A DNA stretch of 64,000 nt, taken from positions 2,043,001 to 2,107,000 of the forward strand of contig NZ_LT906451.1 of assembly GCF_900187355.1 (NCBI RefSeq), in the 5' to 3' direction. Below, piece by piece: positions 1-7,882 of this stretch; within the stretch, counting starts at the first letter, position 1, and the number at the start of each line of letters is the position of its first letter. The position numbers and the translations under genes are program-made. This DNA is from Legionella lansingensis. GTDB lineage: Bacteria > Pseudomonadota > Gammaproteobacteria > Legionellales > Legionellaceae. The notes below the pieces were generated by a model. The model had not been told where the DNA came from. It ran no database searches and worked only from the letters and a program-made list of their open reading frames with translations.

Positions 1-2
1 AC

Positions 3-1904
3 ATTTGTAGACATCTCATCTTTGCTGTTTTACTACTTCAAGTTTTTTCCATAGAAGCCAAGTCAATTCTCCTTATTAATGCCATTGAGAAAGCTCCTAG
101 CATCCTTATTAATAATCAAAAAGTGCAGGCAAAGTATGATGTTATTAATAATACACCGTTCACTCTCAAGAATAATGCATTGACTAATATTCCTTCTGGG
201 GTTAGACAAATTACTACTGGGCAAAGAACATGCCAGCACTCTTTTAATCTTCTTCCAGGTACCGGCTGTATCCTTATCCTAGAAATCAATGCAGCTGCAA
301 TGAAAGGGAATATACACGAAGGCCCCAAAATTTGTCAGACCTCCAATAATGCAGCATATTGTTCTGTACCTGCTTCTCAAGATGTTCTTTTGGTTAAAAA
401 GAACAAGGACATAGATGCAATATTAAATAAACCCTTATATCAAAATTCCAAATGGGGATTGCGTGTTATTGATCTGAAGACCGGAAGTGTATTAATCAAT
501 TTAAGACCGCACTACCAATTTTTTATAGGCTCAGTCCGAAAACTATTTTCTGTAGGTGCATTACTTAATCAGGTAGGGTCAAATTACAGATTTCGTACCC
601 CTCTTATCTATAAAGGAACATTAGATGCTAACGGTGTATTAAATGGTGATTTAATTCTTATTGCTTCGGGTGATTTAACAATGGGAGGACGTACATTACC
701 TAATGGTACTATTGCTATTTCTAATTTTGATCACAATGAAGCAAATACACTGGGTAATGCTATCCTCACAAGCCCTGATCCACTCGCAGGATATAAGACC
801 TTGGCAAAGCGCGTATATGATTTTGGGATAAAACGTGTTACTGGCAATGTGATAATTGATGATAGACTTTTTGTGCCTTTCAGATATCGCAATGAGTTTA
901 ATGTGAGGCCGATTTTTGTAAATGATGATGTTATTGATGTCTCTATGGAGCCTACTCGTATCGGAAATCTTGCATCGGTTAATTGGCGTCCGGTTTCAGC
1001 AGCCTTTACTATAACCTCTGAACTTCTGACTACGGATCCAAACACTGTAACAAGTTATAAGTTAGACCCAGAGCTTCCTTCTTGTATAGGCACCACACCT
1101 TGCCAAGGTCAAGTAACTGGCAATCTCTCCATTAATTTCATTCCGCCGTTTACTTATCAATTTCCTCTTGTACAAACCTTTAGAGTAGTGGAACCCGCAA
1201 ATTATGCGCGTACTGTTTTTATTGAGGCGCTTAAAAACGCTGGTGTTATGATCGATGCTTCTTCCATTGCTCAAAATCCAACCCCACCGATTGGACCTTA
1301 CACTCCCATTACTGAACTGGTATCGCCCCCTTTTTCTGAGTATGCAAAATTTATTCTTAAGGTGAGCTATAATATCGGTGCCGATGTGAGCTTGATACTA
1401 TTTGGGCTTACTCAAGGCGTAAATAATATGGCGGAAGCATTAGCTGTTGAAAAAAGCATCTTAACGACGCACCACAATATACCTAGCAATCAATTTACTT
1501 TCATGGATGGTAGTGGTGGTGGAAATACGACTGCAACGAATCTAGTTGTAACTGAATGGTTAAAAATAATGACTCAGCTTCCCAGTTTCTCGGCATTTTT
1601 TGATGCTCTTCCTGTTCTAGGCGTTGATGGATCACTTGCAACAGTGACTGAATTTCAAACTAACCCTACCCTTATAGGGGCAAAAGGGGAAGTACATGCA
1701 AAAACTGGAACGTATATACAAGGTTCCCCACAAGGTATTTTATTAAAAGGCCAATCATTTGGTGGTTATATTGATACCAAAAGTGGAAGAAGAATTATTT
1801 ATCAATTAGTAGTAAATGATGTTGCATTGCATTCTATAACTGATGTAATAGAAATATTTCAAGATGAAGGAATTATATCAGCGATACTCTGGCGTGATCT
1901 TTAA
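3..1904 (+). CDS. dacB: D-alanyl-D-alanine carboxypeptidase/endopeptidase, PBP4 (peptidase S13) family, 5' partial
   Basis: Periplasmic penicillin-binding protein that trims or cleaves peptidoglycan peptides. All three active-site motifs of the serine-acyl-enzyme fold are visible: SVRK (SxxK) at 531-542, SYN at 1365-1373 and KTG at 1701-1709, with the long insertion between SxxK and SxN that marks PBP4. The frame stays open to the left edge. An internal GTG at 123 could be called as the start, but codons 12-62 read RHLIFAVLLLQVFSIEAKS, a signal-peptide core, so the true start lies left of the window. About 100 residues containing several Cys come before the catalytic domain; they look like a small beta domain and are not part of the usual E. 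coli DacB layout. Family assignment is firm; the N-terminal domain is unrecognised. Confidence 0.87.
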   Translation: MCRHLIFAVLLLQVFSIEAKSILLINAIEKAPSILINNQKVQAKYDVINNTPFTLKNNALTNIPSGVRQITTGQRTCQHSFNLLPGTGCILILEINAAAMKGNIHEGPKICQTSNNAAYCSVPASQDVLLVKKNKDIDAILNKPLYQNSKWGLRVIDLKTGSVLINLRPHYQFFIGSVRKLFSVGALLNQVGSNYRFRTPLIYKGTLDANGVLNGDLILIASGDLTMGGRTLPNGTIAISNFDHNEANTLGNAILTSPDPLAGYKTLAKRVYDFGIKRVTGNVIIDDRLFVPFRYRNEFNVRPIFVNDDVIDVSMEPTRIGNLASVNWRPVSAAFTITSELLTTDPNTVTSYKLDPELPSCIGTTPCQGQVTGNLSINFIPPFTYQFPLVQTFRVVEPANYARTVFIEALKNAGVMIDASSIAQNPTPPIGPYTPITELVSPPFSEYAKFILKVSYNIGADVSLILFGLTQGVNNMAEALAVEKSILTTHHNIPSNQFTFMDGSGGGNTTATNLVVTEWLKIMTQLPSFSAFFDALPVLGVDGSLATVTEFQTNPTLIGAKGEVHAKTGTYIQGSPQGILLKGQSFGGYIDTKSGRRIIYQLVVNDVALHSITDVIEIFQDEGIISAILWRDL

Positions 1905-1931
1905 AATCATTCAAATCTGATTCGATAAGCA

Positions 1932-2411
1932 CTAATCAAGAGCAAGACTCCCCAATAATTCAGGGCGGATCATCCAGGCAATGCGCCAGTGGTGTTCTTC
2001 TGTTTTTTCCAAACACACCATACTGCCCGGTTCAAACGAAACCAATGAGTGATGTTCATTGTTGGTAACAAGTTGACTGATAAGTTTGTCCATAAAAGGT
2101 AAATGTCCGACTAGCATTAGATTTTGATTGGATTGATTGAGCTCTTTGGCCATCGGTATGACATCATCAAGAGGATCAAGACCTGTTCTTGATTCAATGC
2201 CATGTTTAATAGCAATATTTACAGCTAAGTGTTCTGCCGTTTGTTGTGCTCTAAATTTTCCACTGTGATAGAGGTGTGCAACATCAATGTTAAGCAGAGA
2301 AAGAAAGCACCCTAGCGATTTAACATCTTTCATTCCTTGTTCACTAAGAGACCTTTCTGGATCAATTTCCTTGGCTAAACTGTCTCCATGTTGGACGAGA
2401 TAAATTTTCAT
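1932..2411 (-). CDS. sixA: Phosphohistidine phosphatase SixA-like (histidine phosphatase superfamily)
   Basis: A 159-residue single-domain protein of the phosphoglycerate-mutase-like fold; SixA removes phosphate from HPt histidines or from NPr of the nitrogen phosphotransferase system. It has the compact SixA length, the opening MKIYLVQHGDS, the following DPERSLSEQG segment, and a second conserved histidine in the VGHLP motif. The usual R-H-G triad at the start is Q7-H8-G9, so the phosphate-binding arginine next to the catalytic His8 is replaced by Gln. It converges on the preceding carboxypeptidase gene with a 27-base gap. An unusual motif rather than a pseudogene, since the frame is intact. 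A cytosolic location is expected. Confidence 0.8.
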   Translation of the reverse strand: MKIYLVQHGDSLAKEIDPERSLSEQGMKDVKSLGCFLSLLNIDVAHLYHSGKFRAQQTAEHLAVNIAIKHGIESRTGLDPLDDVIPMAKELNQSNQNLMLVGHLPFMDKLISQLVTNNEHHSLVSFEPGSMVCLEKTEEHHWRIAWMIRPELLGSLALD

Positions 2412-2826
2412 ACCTCTCCTTGGTTTAGTGATAATCCATCATGCTAAGTTTAGACTCCTTTGGGACAGGTTTGGAGATAATAGTGGTTATGAAACTCCTT
2501 CATCACGCTTTGCTGCATTAAGATTACATACTATCCTCAAAATTGTTATCCCCGCGAAGACAGGTATCCGAACTCCGGGGGCCAGGTTAGGATTTGTGGG
2601 CGATAAATTCAATATTTTCTTTCTCTTTATCTTTTGCCCATGGTTTATCCTTTTTTCTAGCAAATTTGATTTAACCATGTAATTATTTTTTTAATCAACA
2701 ATAAAAATATCGAAGCGAATCAATGAGTGATCCCTATTAAGTTAGCCCATTGATGCAAAAATTGTTGACTCCTTTGATTAAGAAAACGAAGATAGAGCGG
2801 ATTAAATTTTACATGGAGTGACTAAA
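2412..2826. other. Intergenic stretch with a decayed repeat fragment
   Basis: No convincing gene is present. Around 2545-2580 there is a degraded copy of the repeat seen intact at 57454 and 63311 (CCCCGCGAAGACAGG resembles the CCCGCGTAGGCGGG arm). The rest is AT-rich and probably holds the promoter of the His-rich gene downstream. Confidence 0.45.
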
Positions 2827-3315
2827 ATGGCAAACCTGAGCGAACTAGCAAAACAGATTGATTATTACTTTCTATTAAAATGCATGGCCGCATTAGCTAC
2901 AGCGGCGGTAATAGCCTTAGGCATTACACTAGCACTCGCCCTCAAAACCACCGCTGTCACCGCAACCGCCTTTGCGGCTACCGCCACCACAGGAATTGTT
3001 ATCGGCGCTGGCTTCCCAATAGTGGGGGTGTTATTGCTGATTGGTGCAATCTGTGTATTGCCTTGTTGTTTCAGAGGTCCCTCCTATAGAGTCTCCACTG
3101 GTAATTATTATACTGATGCCTATAGCACCAGTTATTCCCCCAGTTTTTACCCTTCCGTCCCTTCTGTTTCCATCACTGGTGATAGTCGTTATCATAGTCA
3201 CAGCCAAGTTACTCAAACACATCATCATGACAGTTCTTACCCCTCTACACATGCAAGTACACATCATCATGACAGCTCTTACCCTCCTACACATGGAAGT
3301 ACACATCATCATTAA
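2827..3315 (+). CDS. Small membrane protein with His-rich C-terminal repeats
   Basis: 162 residues, family not recognised. ATG 2827 is preferred over GTG 2818 because a GGAG ribosome-binding site (2815-2818) lies eight bases upstream of it. Residues about 18-80 form a long hydrophobic, Ala/Val/Ile-rich stretch fitting two transmembrane helices, closed by a Cys-Cys pair. The second half is Ser/Tyr-rich and ends in a tandem 14-residue repeat, THHHDSSYP(S/P)TH(A/G)S, present about 2.3 times, so the protein terminates in THHH. Clustered His suggests divalent metal binding (Ni, Zn or Cu), but that is inference. An IS110-family element starts within about 20 bases of the stop codon, so the original 3' end of the gene may have been altered. 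Confidence 0.65.
   Translation: MANLSELAKQIDYYFLLKCMAALATAAVIALGITLALALKTTAVTATAFAATATTGIVIGAGFPIVGVLLLIGAICVLPCCFRGPSYRVSTGNYYTDAYSTSYSPSFYPSVPSVSITGDSRYHSHSQVTQTHHHDSSYPSTHASTHHHDSSYPPTHGSTHHH
3217..3312 (+). repeat. 42-bp tandem repeat encoding a His-rich motif
   Basis: Units start at 3217, 3259 and 3301 (the last partial), each opening with ACACATCATCAT. Period 42 bp equals 14 codons; copies differ at few positions, suggesting recent duplication and possible length variation between strains. Confidence 0.85.
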
Positions 3316-3334
3316 CAGTTTGTAGATACTGTCT

Positions 3335-4309
3335 TCAAAAGCAACCTAAATTTTCGTTAAAAGGTTGCTTATTTTTTAGGACTCCAAAAATGATATGAGC
3401 CAATTTACGCATCACGGCACAAATTATAGTTTTTGGAGTTTTTCCATTGCATTGGAGTCTTTCGACAAAGCCATCCAAAGCTTTATTGTAGCGTTTGGCG
3501 ACTAAAGCAGCCATGTAAAGAGCCTTTCTTAATCGACTATCTCCGAGTCTTGAGAGAGTTGTTTTGCCAATGAGAGAGCCGGATTGATGTTGTTTGGGGG
3601 TGATACCTATATAGGCGGCAAATTGTTTGGCTGTTTGAAAGCACTGGATATCAGGCATTCGTGCCAGCACATAATAAGCAGTGAGTTTGCCTATGCCTTT
3701 GATAGAAAGTAACAAGTCCAATTTTTCTTGAAGTTGTTGATTATTGCTAATTAACTCATCAATTTGTTGTTGAATCGCTTTTATTTCTTGCTTACGCTTT
3801 TCTATCATTTTCTTTAAGCTTTTCTGTGCCGCACGACCTCTAATACTATGCAGTTGGTTTGTTAATTGAATAACCTGAACTTTCAACATATCCAATACTT
3901 TGGTTAATTCTTTGATTTCCTTTTGCTCTGCAGAGCTGGATTGATAAATGCGTGGTTCCATTCGTTGACAAAATTGAGCGGTGATTTTGGCGTCAATCGT
4001 ATCATTTTTATTACGGGCTAGGCAGGCTTTAGCAAAACTCTTAACCTGGAAGGGATTTACAACACTGACGCGAACACCTTTCTCCACTAAGAAATCAGCA
4101 AGTCCCTCACTATAATGACCTGTTGCTTCCATGCACACCCAAGGAGATGATGCATATTGATTAAGCCATTTAAGGAAATCTTCATAGCCTTTCTTTGAAT
4201 TTGAGAAGACAGCATGTTTATAGCGATTATCGATGCTTAGAGCACTATCAAATTTATCCTTGGCAATATCAATACCTACAAATTCATATGCACTCATGCT
4301 AATCTCCAA
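3335..4309 (-). CDS. IS110-family transposase (DEDD recombinase)
   Basis: 324 residues. The N-terminal RuvC-like domain shows the DEDD set: D14 in GIDIAKDKFD, E61 in CMEATGHY, D103 and D106 in KNDTIDAK. A coiled-coil linker follows (about 125-195), then the Transposase_20 domain beginning LLSIKGIGKLTA, with the presumed nucleophile Ser243 in HQSGS and the RLGDSRLRKALYMAA block. Translation could also start at Met5 (MSAYEF). The gene is intact. Enzymes of this family act with an RNA guide made from the non-coding end of the element. Here almost nothing separates the transposase stop from the neighbouring gene, whereas about 220 bases lie upstream of its start, which is the arrangement of the IS110 group rather than IS1111. 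Confidence 0.93.
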   Translation of the reverse strand: MEISMSAYEFVGIDIAKDKFDSALSIDNRYKHAVFSNSKKGYEDFLKWLNQYASSPWVCMEATGHYSEGLADFLVEKGVRVSVVNPFQVKSFAKACLARNKNDTIDAKITAQFCQRMEPRIYQSSSAEQKEIKELTKVLDMLKVQVIQLTNQLHSIRGRAAQKSLKKMIEKRKQEIKAIQQQIDELISNNQQLQEKLDLLLSIKGIGKLTAYYVLARMPDIQCFQTAKQFAAYIGITPKQHQSGSLIGKTTLSRLGDSRLRKALYMAALVAKRYNKALDGFVERLQCNGKTPKTIICAVMRKLAHIIFGVLKNKQPFNENLGCF

Positions 4310-4528
4310 TGGCTGTAAAAATACTTGGGGTTATTTATCGTTGACCAAGCTTGCAAATACAGGCTTACTTTGATGAGAGCGGCCTAAGATACTGTTCGGT
4401 CGATTGATAAGTGGGGAGAAGGTCCTAATCTACACATCAGGCTTTATGCCTTGCCTGGGTACAAGATCTCTTCTCCCATCCCAAGTGCCCTTGAGATTAA
4501 GCTTTTCTGCCCACTTTTTAAAGATACA
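4310..4528 (-). ncRNA. Candidate IS110 bridge RNA region
   Basis: About 220 bases without an ORF lie directly 5' of the transposase, where IS110-group elements encode their bridge (seek) RNA. The region can fold: GGGAGAAG at 4414-4421 pairs with CTTCTCCC at 4470-4477, and inside it AGGC 4439-4442 pairs with GCCT 4448-4451. That is a stem with a nested hairpin and internal loops, the general form of a bridge-RNA module. Transcript limits and the target- and donor-binding loops were not determined. Confidence 0.45.
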
Positions 4529-4581
4529 AGCCTGGGTGCAGCCAAGGTGAAACCCGGGTTCCGCTTCGCTGCACCCAGGCT
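4529..4581. repeat. REP-like palindrome, possible terminator of the FUSC gene
   Basis: A perfect 14-bp inverted repeat: AGCCTGGGTGCAGC at 4529-4542 and GCTGCACCCAGGCT at 4568-4581, with a GC-rich loop. It overlaps the stop codon of the leftward FUSC gene, so it probably caps that transcript. Confidence 0.7.
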
Positions 4582-6661
4582 ACAATACTGTCGTCTCTCT
4601 AAAATTAGAACATAAAGACAGTAATTGTTTCAAAGCCCTGAGGTAACCTAGAAAATTGAGCGCCTTGCTTGAGGTTCCCTCATAAGGAACTAAGTCAATA
4701 GCTGCAAAATAATCTGTGATTCTATGTTTAATCTCCTCTCTCTTATCTACTTTCTCTTCTTTATATAGCGTGACCAATTCCTGCTCTATAGAGCGAAGTT
4801 CAGCTTCTATGCCTAGCTCGGTGGCAAAAAGGTGAGCATTTTCTAGATTGATACTGCGATAAATTTGACTCAAAGTAGCTTGCATGATCGCCAACTGCGT
4901 GTAATTTTTTTTATCCACAGAGAAAGCCACATGCACCGCTGGTTTAAGTGCTTCCTCATCAATTGATTCCATCAAACCCCGGGTAAGCCAAAACAGATGG
5001 GTCAAATCATACAAGTTTCCTTTCCCAATAAACAAAGCCTCCATGTTAGCAGTAAGATAAGCAAACACTTTTTTTATATTTTTCTTAAAGAGCGCCAAAG
5101 GGTGAGCACGCCATAAGATATTGCCAACTAGGAAAGAAGCAAAAATACCAATAATGATTCCCCCGAATCGTTCTAAAGGAGGCGACAGATCAGTGGGCGG
5201 CCCTCCTGCTTGAGCTAAACAAATCACTAAAGCAATGTTTGCTTGTAAACCAATATAGCTATATTTTGCGGACTTAAAGGTAAAATAACTAAAAACCCAA
5301 ATTGGGAAAAAAAGGATAAGTAGCAAGGTGTATAAGTCAAGCGGGAAAAAACCAATAGGAAACAAAGCGACCAAACCACCAAGCATGCATCCGAGTAATC
5401 GATGCACGCTGATATTTTTCATCTCAAATAAGTCTCTGCGAATAGAAATAACAATGCTGCTAATTATCCCATTAATACCGCCAGGCCAGTTGCTTATAAT
5501 CCAAAAAACAAGAGCCAGAACAGCTGCAAGACCCGTTTTAAGGCTGTGCTGAATGACATCTGGATCACCACTTAATTGTTGTTGACGGCTAATTAATTTG
5601 TTTTTAGGTTGGTCTACACCCTCATGAAGAATCAGGATATTTCCTAAGCTATTGAAAATATAATTAATTTGCTGAAAGAACGACAAAATATCAAAATAAG
5701 GACTGGTTTTCTCCTCCTGATGACTCCCTTTCTCTATTGCCTTATTGAAAGCCTCGATGGCCATACCTGTTTGTAAGCTTTCAGACGTAGGTAAACTGGC
5801 AAAGAAGGCTTTCTCTAGAGTAGTTAAATCATGGTACATACTTCTGAAAACATCATTCATTTCTTGCTCAAATTCAAAACGCTCTTTTACCCCTTGATAA
5901 ACATTAATAAAATAGGTAACGGCTCGGGCTAGATCGTAAAATAAATCAAGCAATGCCCGGAATTGATCGATCTTTTCCTTTTTGATACCGAATTCACGCC
6001 GCATAAAGCCTAACATTTCTATTGATTTTTTTATTTTTTTCTTGAGTTGCACATTGCTTTTTTTAGTTTCTTCCAAGAAGGGTGTTCCGGTTAACAAAGA
6101 TTTCTCTAACTGCTCTAAGAGAGTATTTACGGAATCAAAGATCAAAGACACATCTTTGATCATATTATCACCAATACGATTTGGAAAAATGCAAAAAGCG
6201 GCAGCGGCAGAAACGAGTACACCCAGCCCAATTTCAATCGGCCGCCACAATGCGATGTAAAAAGCCTCCTCAGGATTAATAGCCAATTGGGCAACAACAA
6301 AAAAAGCGCCCAAAGCACCTAAAAGCCAAGAATACGCATGGGAGCTAAAGTTATAATAATAAACGGCAACACTAATCAGAAGTAAATTGACCACGAGGTA
6401 AAGAAATAAACTGTTAGCAACCATCCTTGCTAACAAAAAGCCAATGGATACCCCGATTATCGTACCAACAACCCGTAGAATGGCTTTATCAATAATACTA
6501 CCAACATACAAATTTGAAGTAATGACCACGGTCATGCCCGCCCAGTAAGGTCTATCTAAATGCAAGGCAAAGGCAATAAAGATTGCACTAACCGCTGCAA
6601 TAGCCGTTCGTAATGCCGCCCTGTTTTCAAGGGTATGTGGTATTAGTCTATCAATTCTCAC
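4580..6661 (-). CDS. FUSC-family inner-membrane protein (AaeB/YccS-like exporter component)
   Basis: 693 residues with the two-halved FUSC/ArAE architecture: an N-terminal membrane block (about 15-165) beginning NRAALRTAIAAVSAIF, a long cytoplasmic helical region with PNRIGDN at its start, a second membrane block (about 380-520) including a GxxxGxxxALFPIGFFPL-type segment, and a C-terminal soluble domain. AaeB-type proteins export aromatic acids with an HlyD-type adaptor. Translation starts at GTG 6661, whose first G is also the last base of the TAG stop of the upstream adaptor gene, so the two are translationally coupled. No outer-membrane channel gene is adjacent, so a shared TolC is likely. 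Substrate unknown. Confidence 0.85.
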   Translation of the reverse strand: MRIDRLIPHTLENRAALRTAIAAVSAIFIAFALHLDRPYWAGMTVVITSNLYVGSIIDKAILRVVGTIIGVSIGFLLARMVANSLFLYLVVNLLLISVAVYYYNFSSHAYSWLLGALGAFFVVAQLAINPEEAFYIALWRPIEIGLGVLVSAAAAFCIFPNRIGDNMIKDVSLIFDSVNTLLEQLEKSLLTGTPFLEETKKSNVQLKKKIKKSIEMLGFMRREFGIKKEKIDQFRALLDLFYDLARAVTYFINVYQGVKERFEFEQEMNDVFRSMYHDLTTLEKAFFASLPTSESLQTGMAIEAFNKAIEKGSHQEEKTSPYFDILSFFQQINYIFNSLGNILILHEGVDQPKNKLISRQQQLSGDPDVIQHSLKTGLAAVLALVFWIISNWPGGINGIISSIVISIRRDLFEMKNISVHRLLGCMLGGLVALFPIGFFPLDLYTLLLILFFPIWVFSYFTFKSAKYSYIGLQANIALVICLAQAGGPPTDLSPPLERFGGIIIGIFASFLVGNILWRAHPLALFKKNIKKVFAYLTANMEALFIGKGNLYDLTHLFWLTRGLMESIDEEALKPAVHVAFSVDKKNYTQLAIMQATLSQIYRSINLENAHLFATELGIEAELRSIEQELVTLYKEEKVDKREEIKHRITDYFAAIDLVPYEGTSSKALNFLGYLRALKQLLSLCSNFRETTVL

Positions 6662-7662
6662 TACCTCGTAGGATAAGTTATTGTGGTAGCGCTAGCTCCT
6701 ATTCTTAGCGGATAATCAGGACTTGGATTATCAATGTAAATCCGCACAGGAAAGCGCTGGGCTATTTTAATCCAATCCTCAGTTGCTTCCAGGTAGGCCA
6801 ATGTGGAAGGGGCAACTTCTCCGGCCTGCACTCGATTGATCCCCCAACCAATGCTGTTCACATGACCATGAAAAACTTTACCTGGGTACATATCAAGTTT
6901 AATTCTTGCTTTGTCACCTGGTTTAATCAACCGAATCACGGTTTCTCGATAGCGCGTAACCACCCACCATTGGCTTGTATCAACCACCGCAAATAAGCCC
7001 TCACCAGTTTTTATGTATTGACCGGGTAATAAATTAAAATTGGTAATGTATCCATCGACGGATGCCACCACTGTGGTATTTTCATACAGATAACGCGCTT
7101 TATTGTATTTAGCTTGTGCTGCCAAAACAGCATTATCATCAAAATTTTTATCTGCTATTCTAAGATCTTGGCTTGCAGCCAAGACCATCGCTTCTTGCTC
7201 TTTTATTCTCGCTTCAATATTAATGACCTGGATTTCAGGTAAGGCCCCTTCCGTTAGCAATTTCCGATAGCGTTGATAATGATCTTTACTTAGAGCAATT
7301 GCAGATAGATTTTGCTCTAACTTTTCCTTCGCCACTGTTATAGCTAATTTCTCAATCTCGTAGTTTAATTTCGCTATGTTAAGCTCGGCCAAGGCTTTAT
7401 CCATCGCGTATTTATATGGTCTTGGGTCGATCTCGATTAGTTTATCGCCTTTTTTCACGTTTTGGTTTTCAACGACATAGATTTTAGTAATGGGGCCTTC
7501 AACAATTGCAGCCATGTTAACGATATTGGCGGAAACATAAGCGTCATCAGACCAGGTAAAATGATAAGCAAAATACCGGTATCCACCAAAAGATAAGATC
7601 AGGATGGTTATCGTAACTAGATGTGGCCAATATTGAAACGCTGCTAAACGCTCTCGAATCAT
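6661..7662 (-). CDS. HlyD/EmrA-type periplasmic adaptor (membrane fusion protein)
   Basis: 333 residues. One N-terminal transmembrane anchor (about 16-33), then the first half of a biotinyl-lipoyl domain (VVENQNVKKGDKLIEIDPRP), a coiled-coil hairpin (about 80-180), the second lipoyl half (ASVDGYITNFNLLPGQYIKTG), and a beta-barrel segment with YPGKVFHGHVNSIGWG. Such adaptors link an inner-membrane pump to a TolC-type outer-membrane channel. It is the first gene of a two-gene operon with the FUSC protein downstream (stop/start overlap of one base). The pairing of EmrA/AaeA-like adaptor with FUSC is the AaeAB arrangement. No MarR or LysR regulator lies next to it. Confidence 0.88.
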   Translation of the reverse strand: MIRERLAAFQYWPHLVTITILILSFGGYRYFAYHFTWSDDAYVSANIVNMAAIVEGPITKIYVVENQNVKKGDKLIEIDPRPYKYAMDKALAELNIAKLNYEIEKLAITVAKEKLEQNLSAIALSKDHYQRYRKLLTEGALPEIQVINIEARIKEQEAMVLAASQDLRIADKNFDDNAVLAAQAKYNKARYLYENTTVVASVDGYITNFNLLPGQYIKTGEGLFAVVDTSQWWVVTRYRETVIRLIKPGDKARIKLDMYPGKVFHGHVNSIGWGINRVQAGEVAPSTLAYLEATEDWIKIAQRFPVRIYIDNPSPDYPLRIGASATTITYPTR

Positions 7663-7824
7663 TTACCACTATCCTTAGCTAAACCACTTAAGCCAATATA
7701 GTCAATCGTTTAGATGACTGTTTTCCTATGTTAGTTAACATGTTAGCGTAGATCCCCAAAGTAAAATTCCACTCTCTATCTAAATAAGCAAAATTTGGAC
7801 CTACCTGAACTCTAAAAATCATGA

Positions 7825-7856
7825 TTGAGCACAATTTAGAGGGGGCATACTATACT
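7825..7856 (+). promoter_or_regulatory. Putative sigma-70 promoter of the malic enzyme gene
   Basis: TTGAGC at 7825-7830 and TACTAT at 7848-7853 are 17 bases apart, followed by a GGAGAGAG ribosome-binding site upstream of ATG 7883. Read by eye only. Confidence 0.35.
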
Positions 7857-7882
7857 GGTATTAAAATAAAGGAGAGAGAATT

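Larger units (their letters stand above)
3316..4528 (-). mobile_element. IS110-family insertion sequence (ends approximate)
   Basis: The element contains one intact transposase plus a non-coding flank between the transposase start and the palindrome at 4529. Exact ends cannot be fixed because IS110 elements usually lack terminal inverted repeats. A 9-base direct repeat AGATACTGT occurs at 3324-3332 and 4387-4395 and could be the core repeated at both ends, but the second copy lies inside the non-coding stretch, so this is uncertain. Confidence 0.6.

Noticed and set aside
2428-2682. Open frame of 84 codons after sixA
   Set aside because: It reads through the decayed repeat fragment and has no ribosome-binding site or family match.
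3217-3312. Short direct repeats resembling a CRISPR array
   Set aside because: Units are adjacent without spacers and code for protein.
3031-3325. Antisense and alternate-frame ORFs over the His-rich repeat
   Set aside because: They follow from the 42-bp repeat and the biased codons of the real gene.
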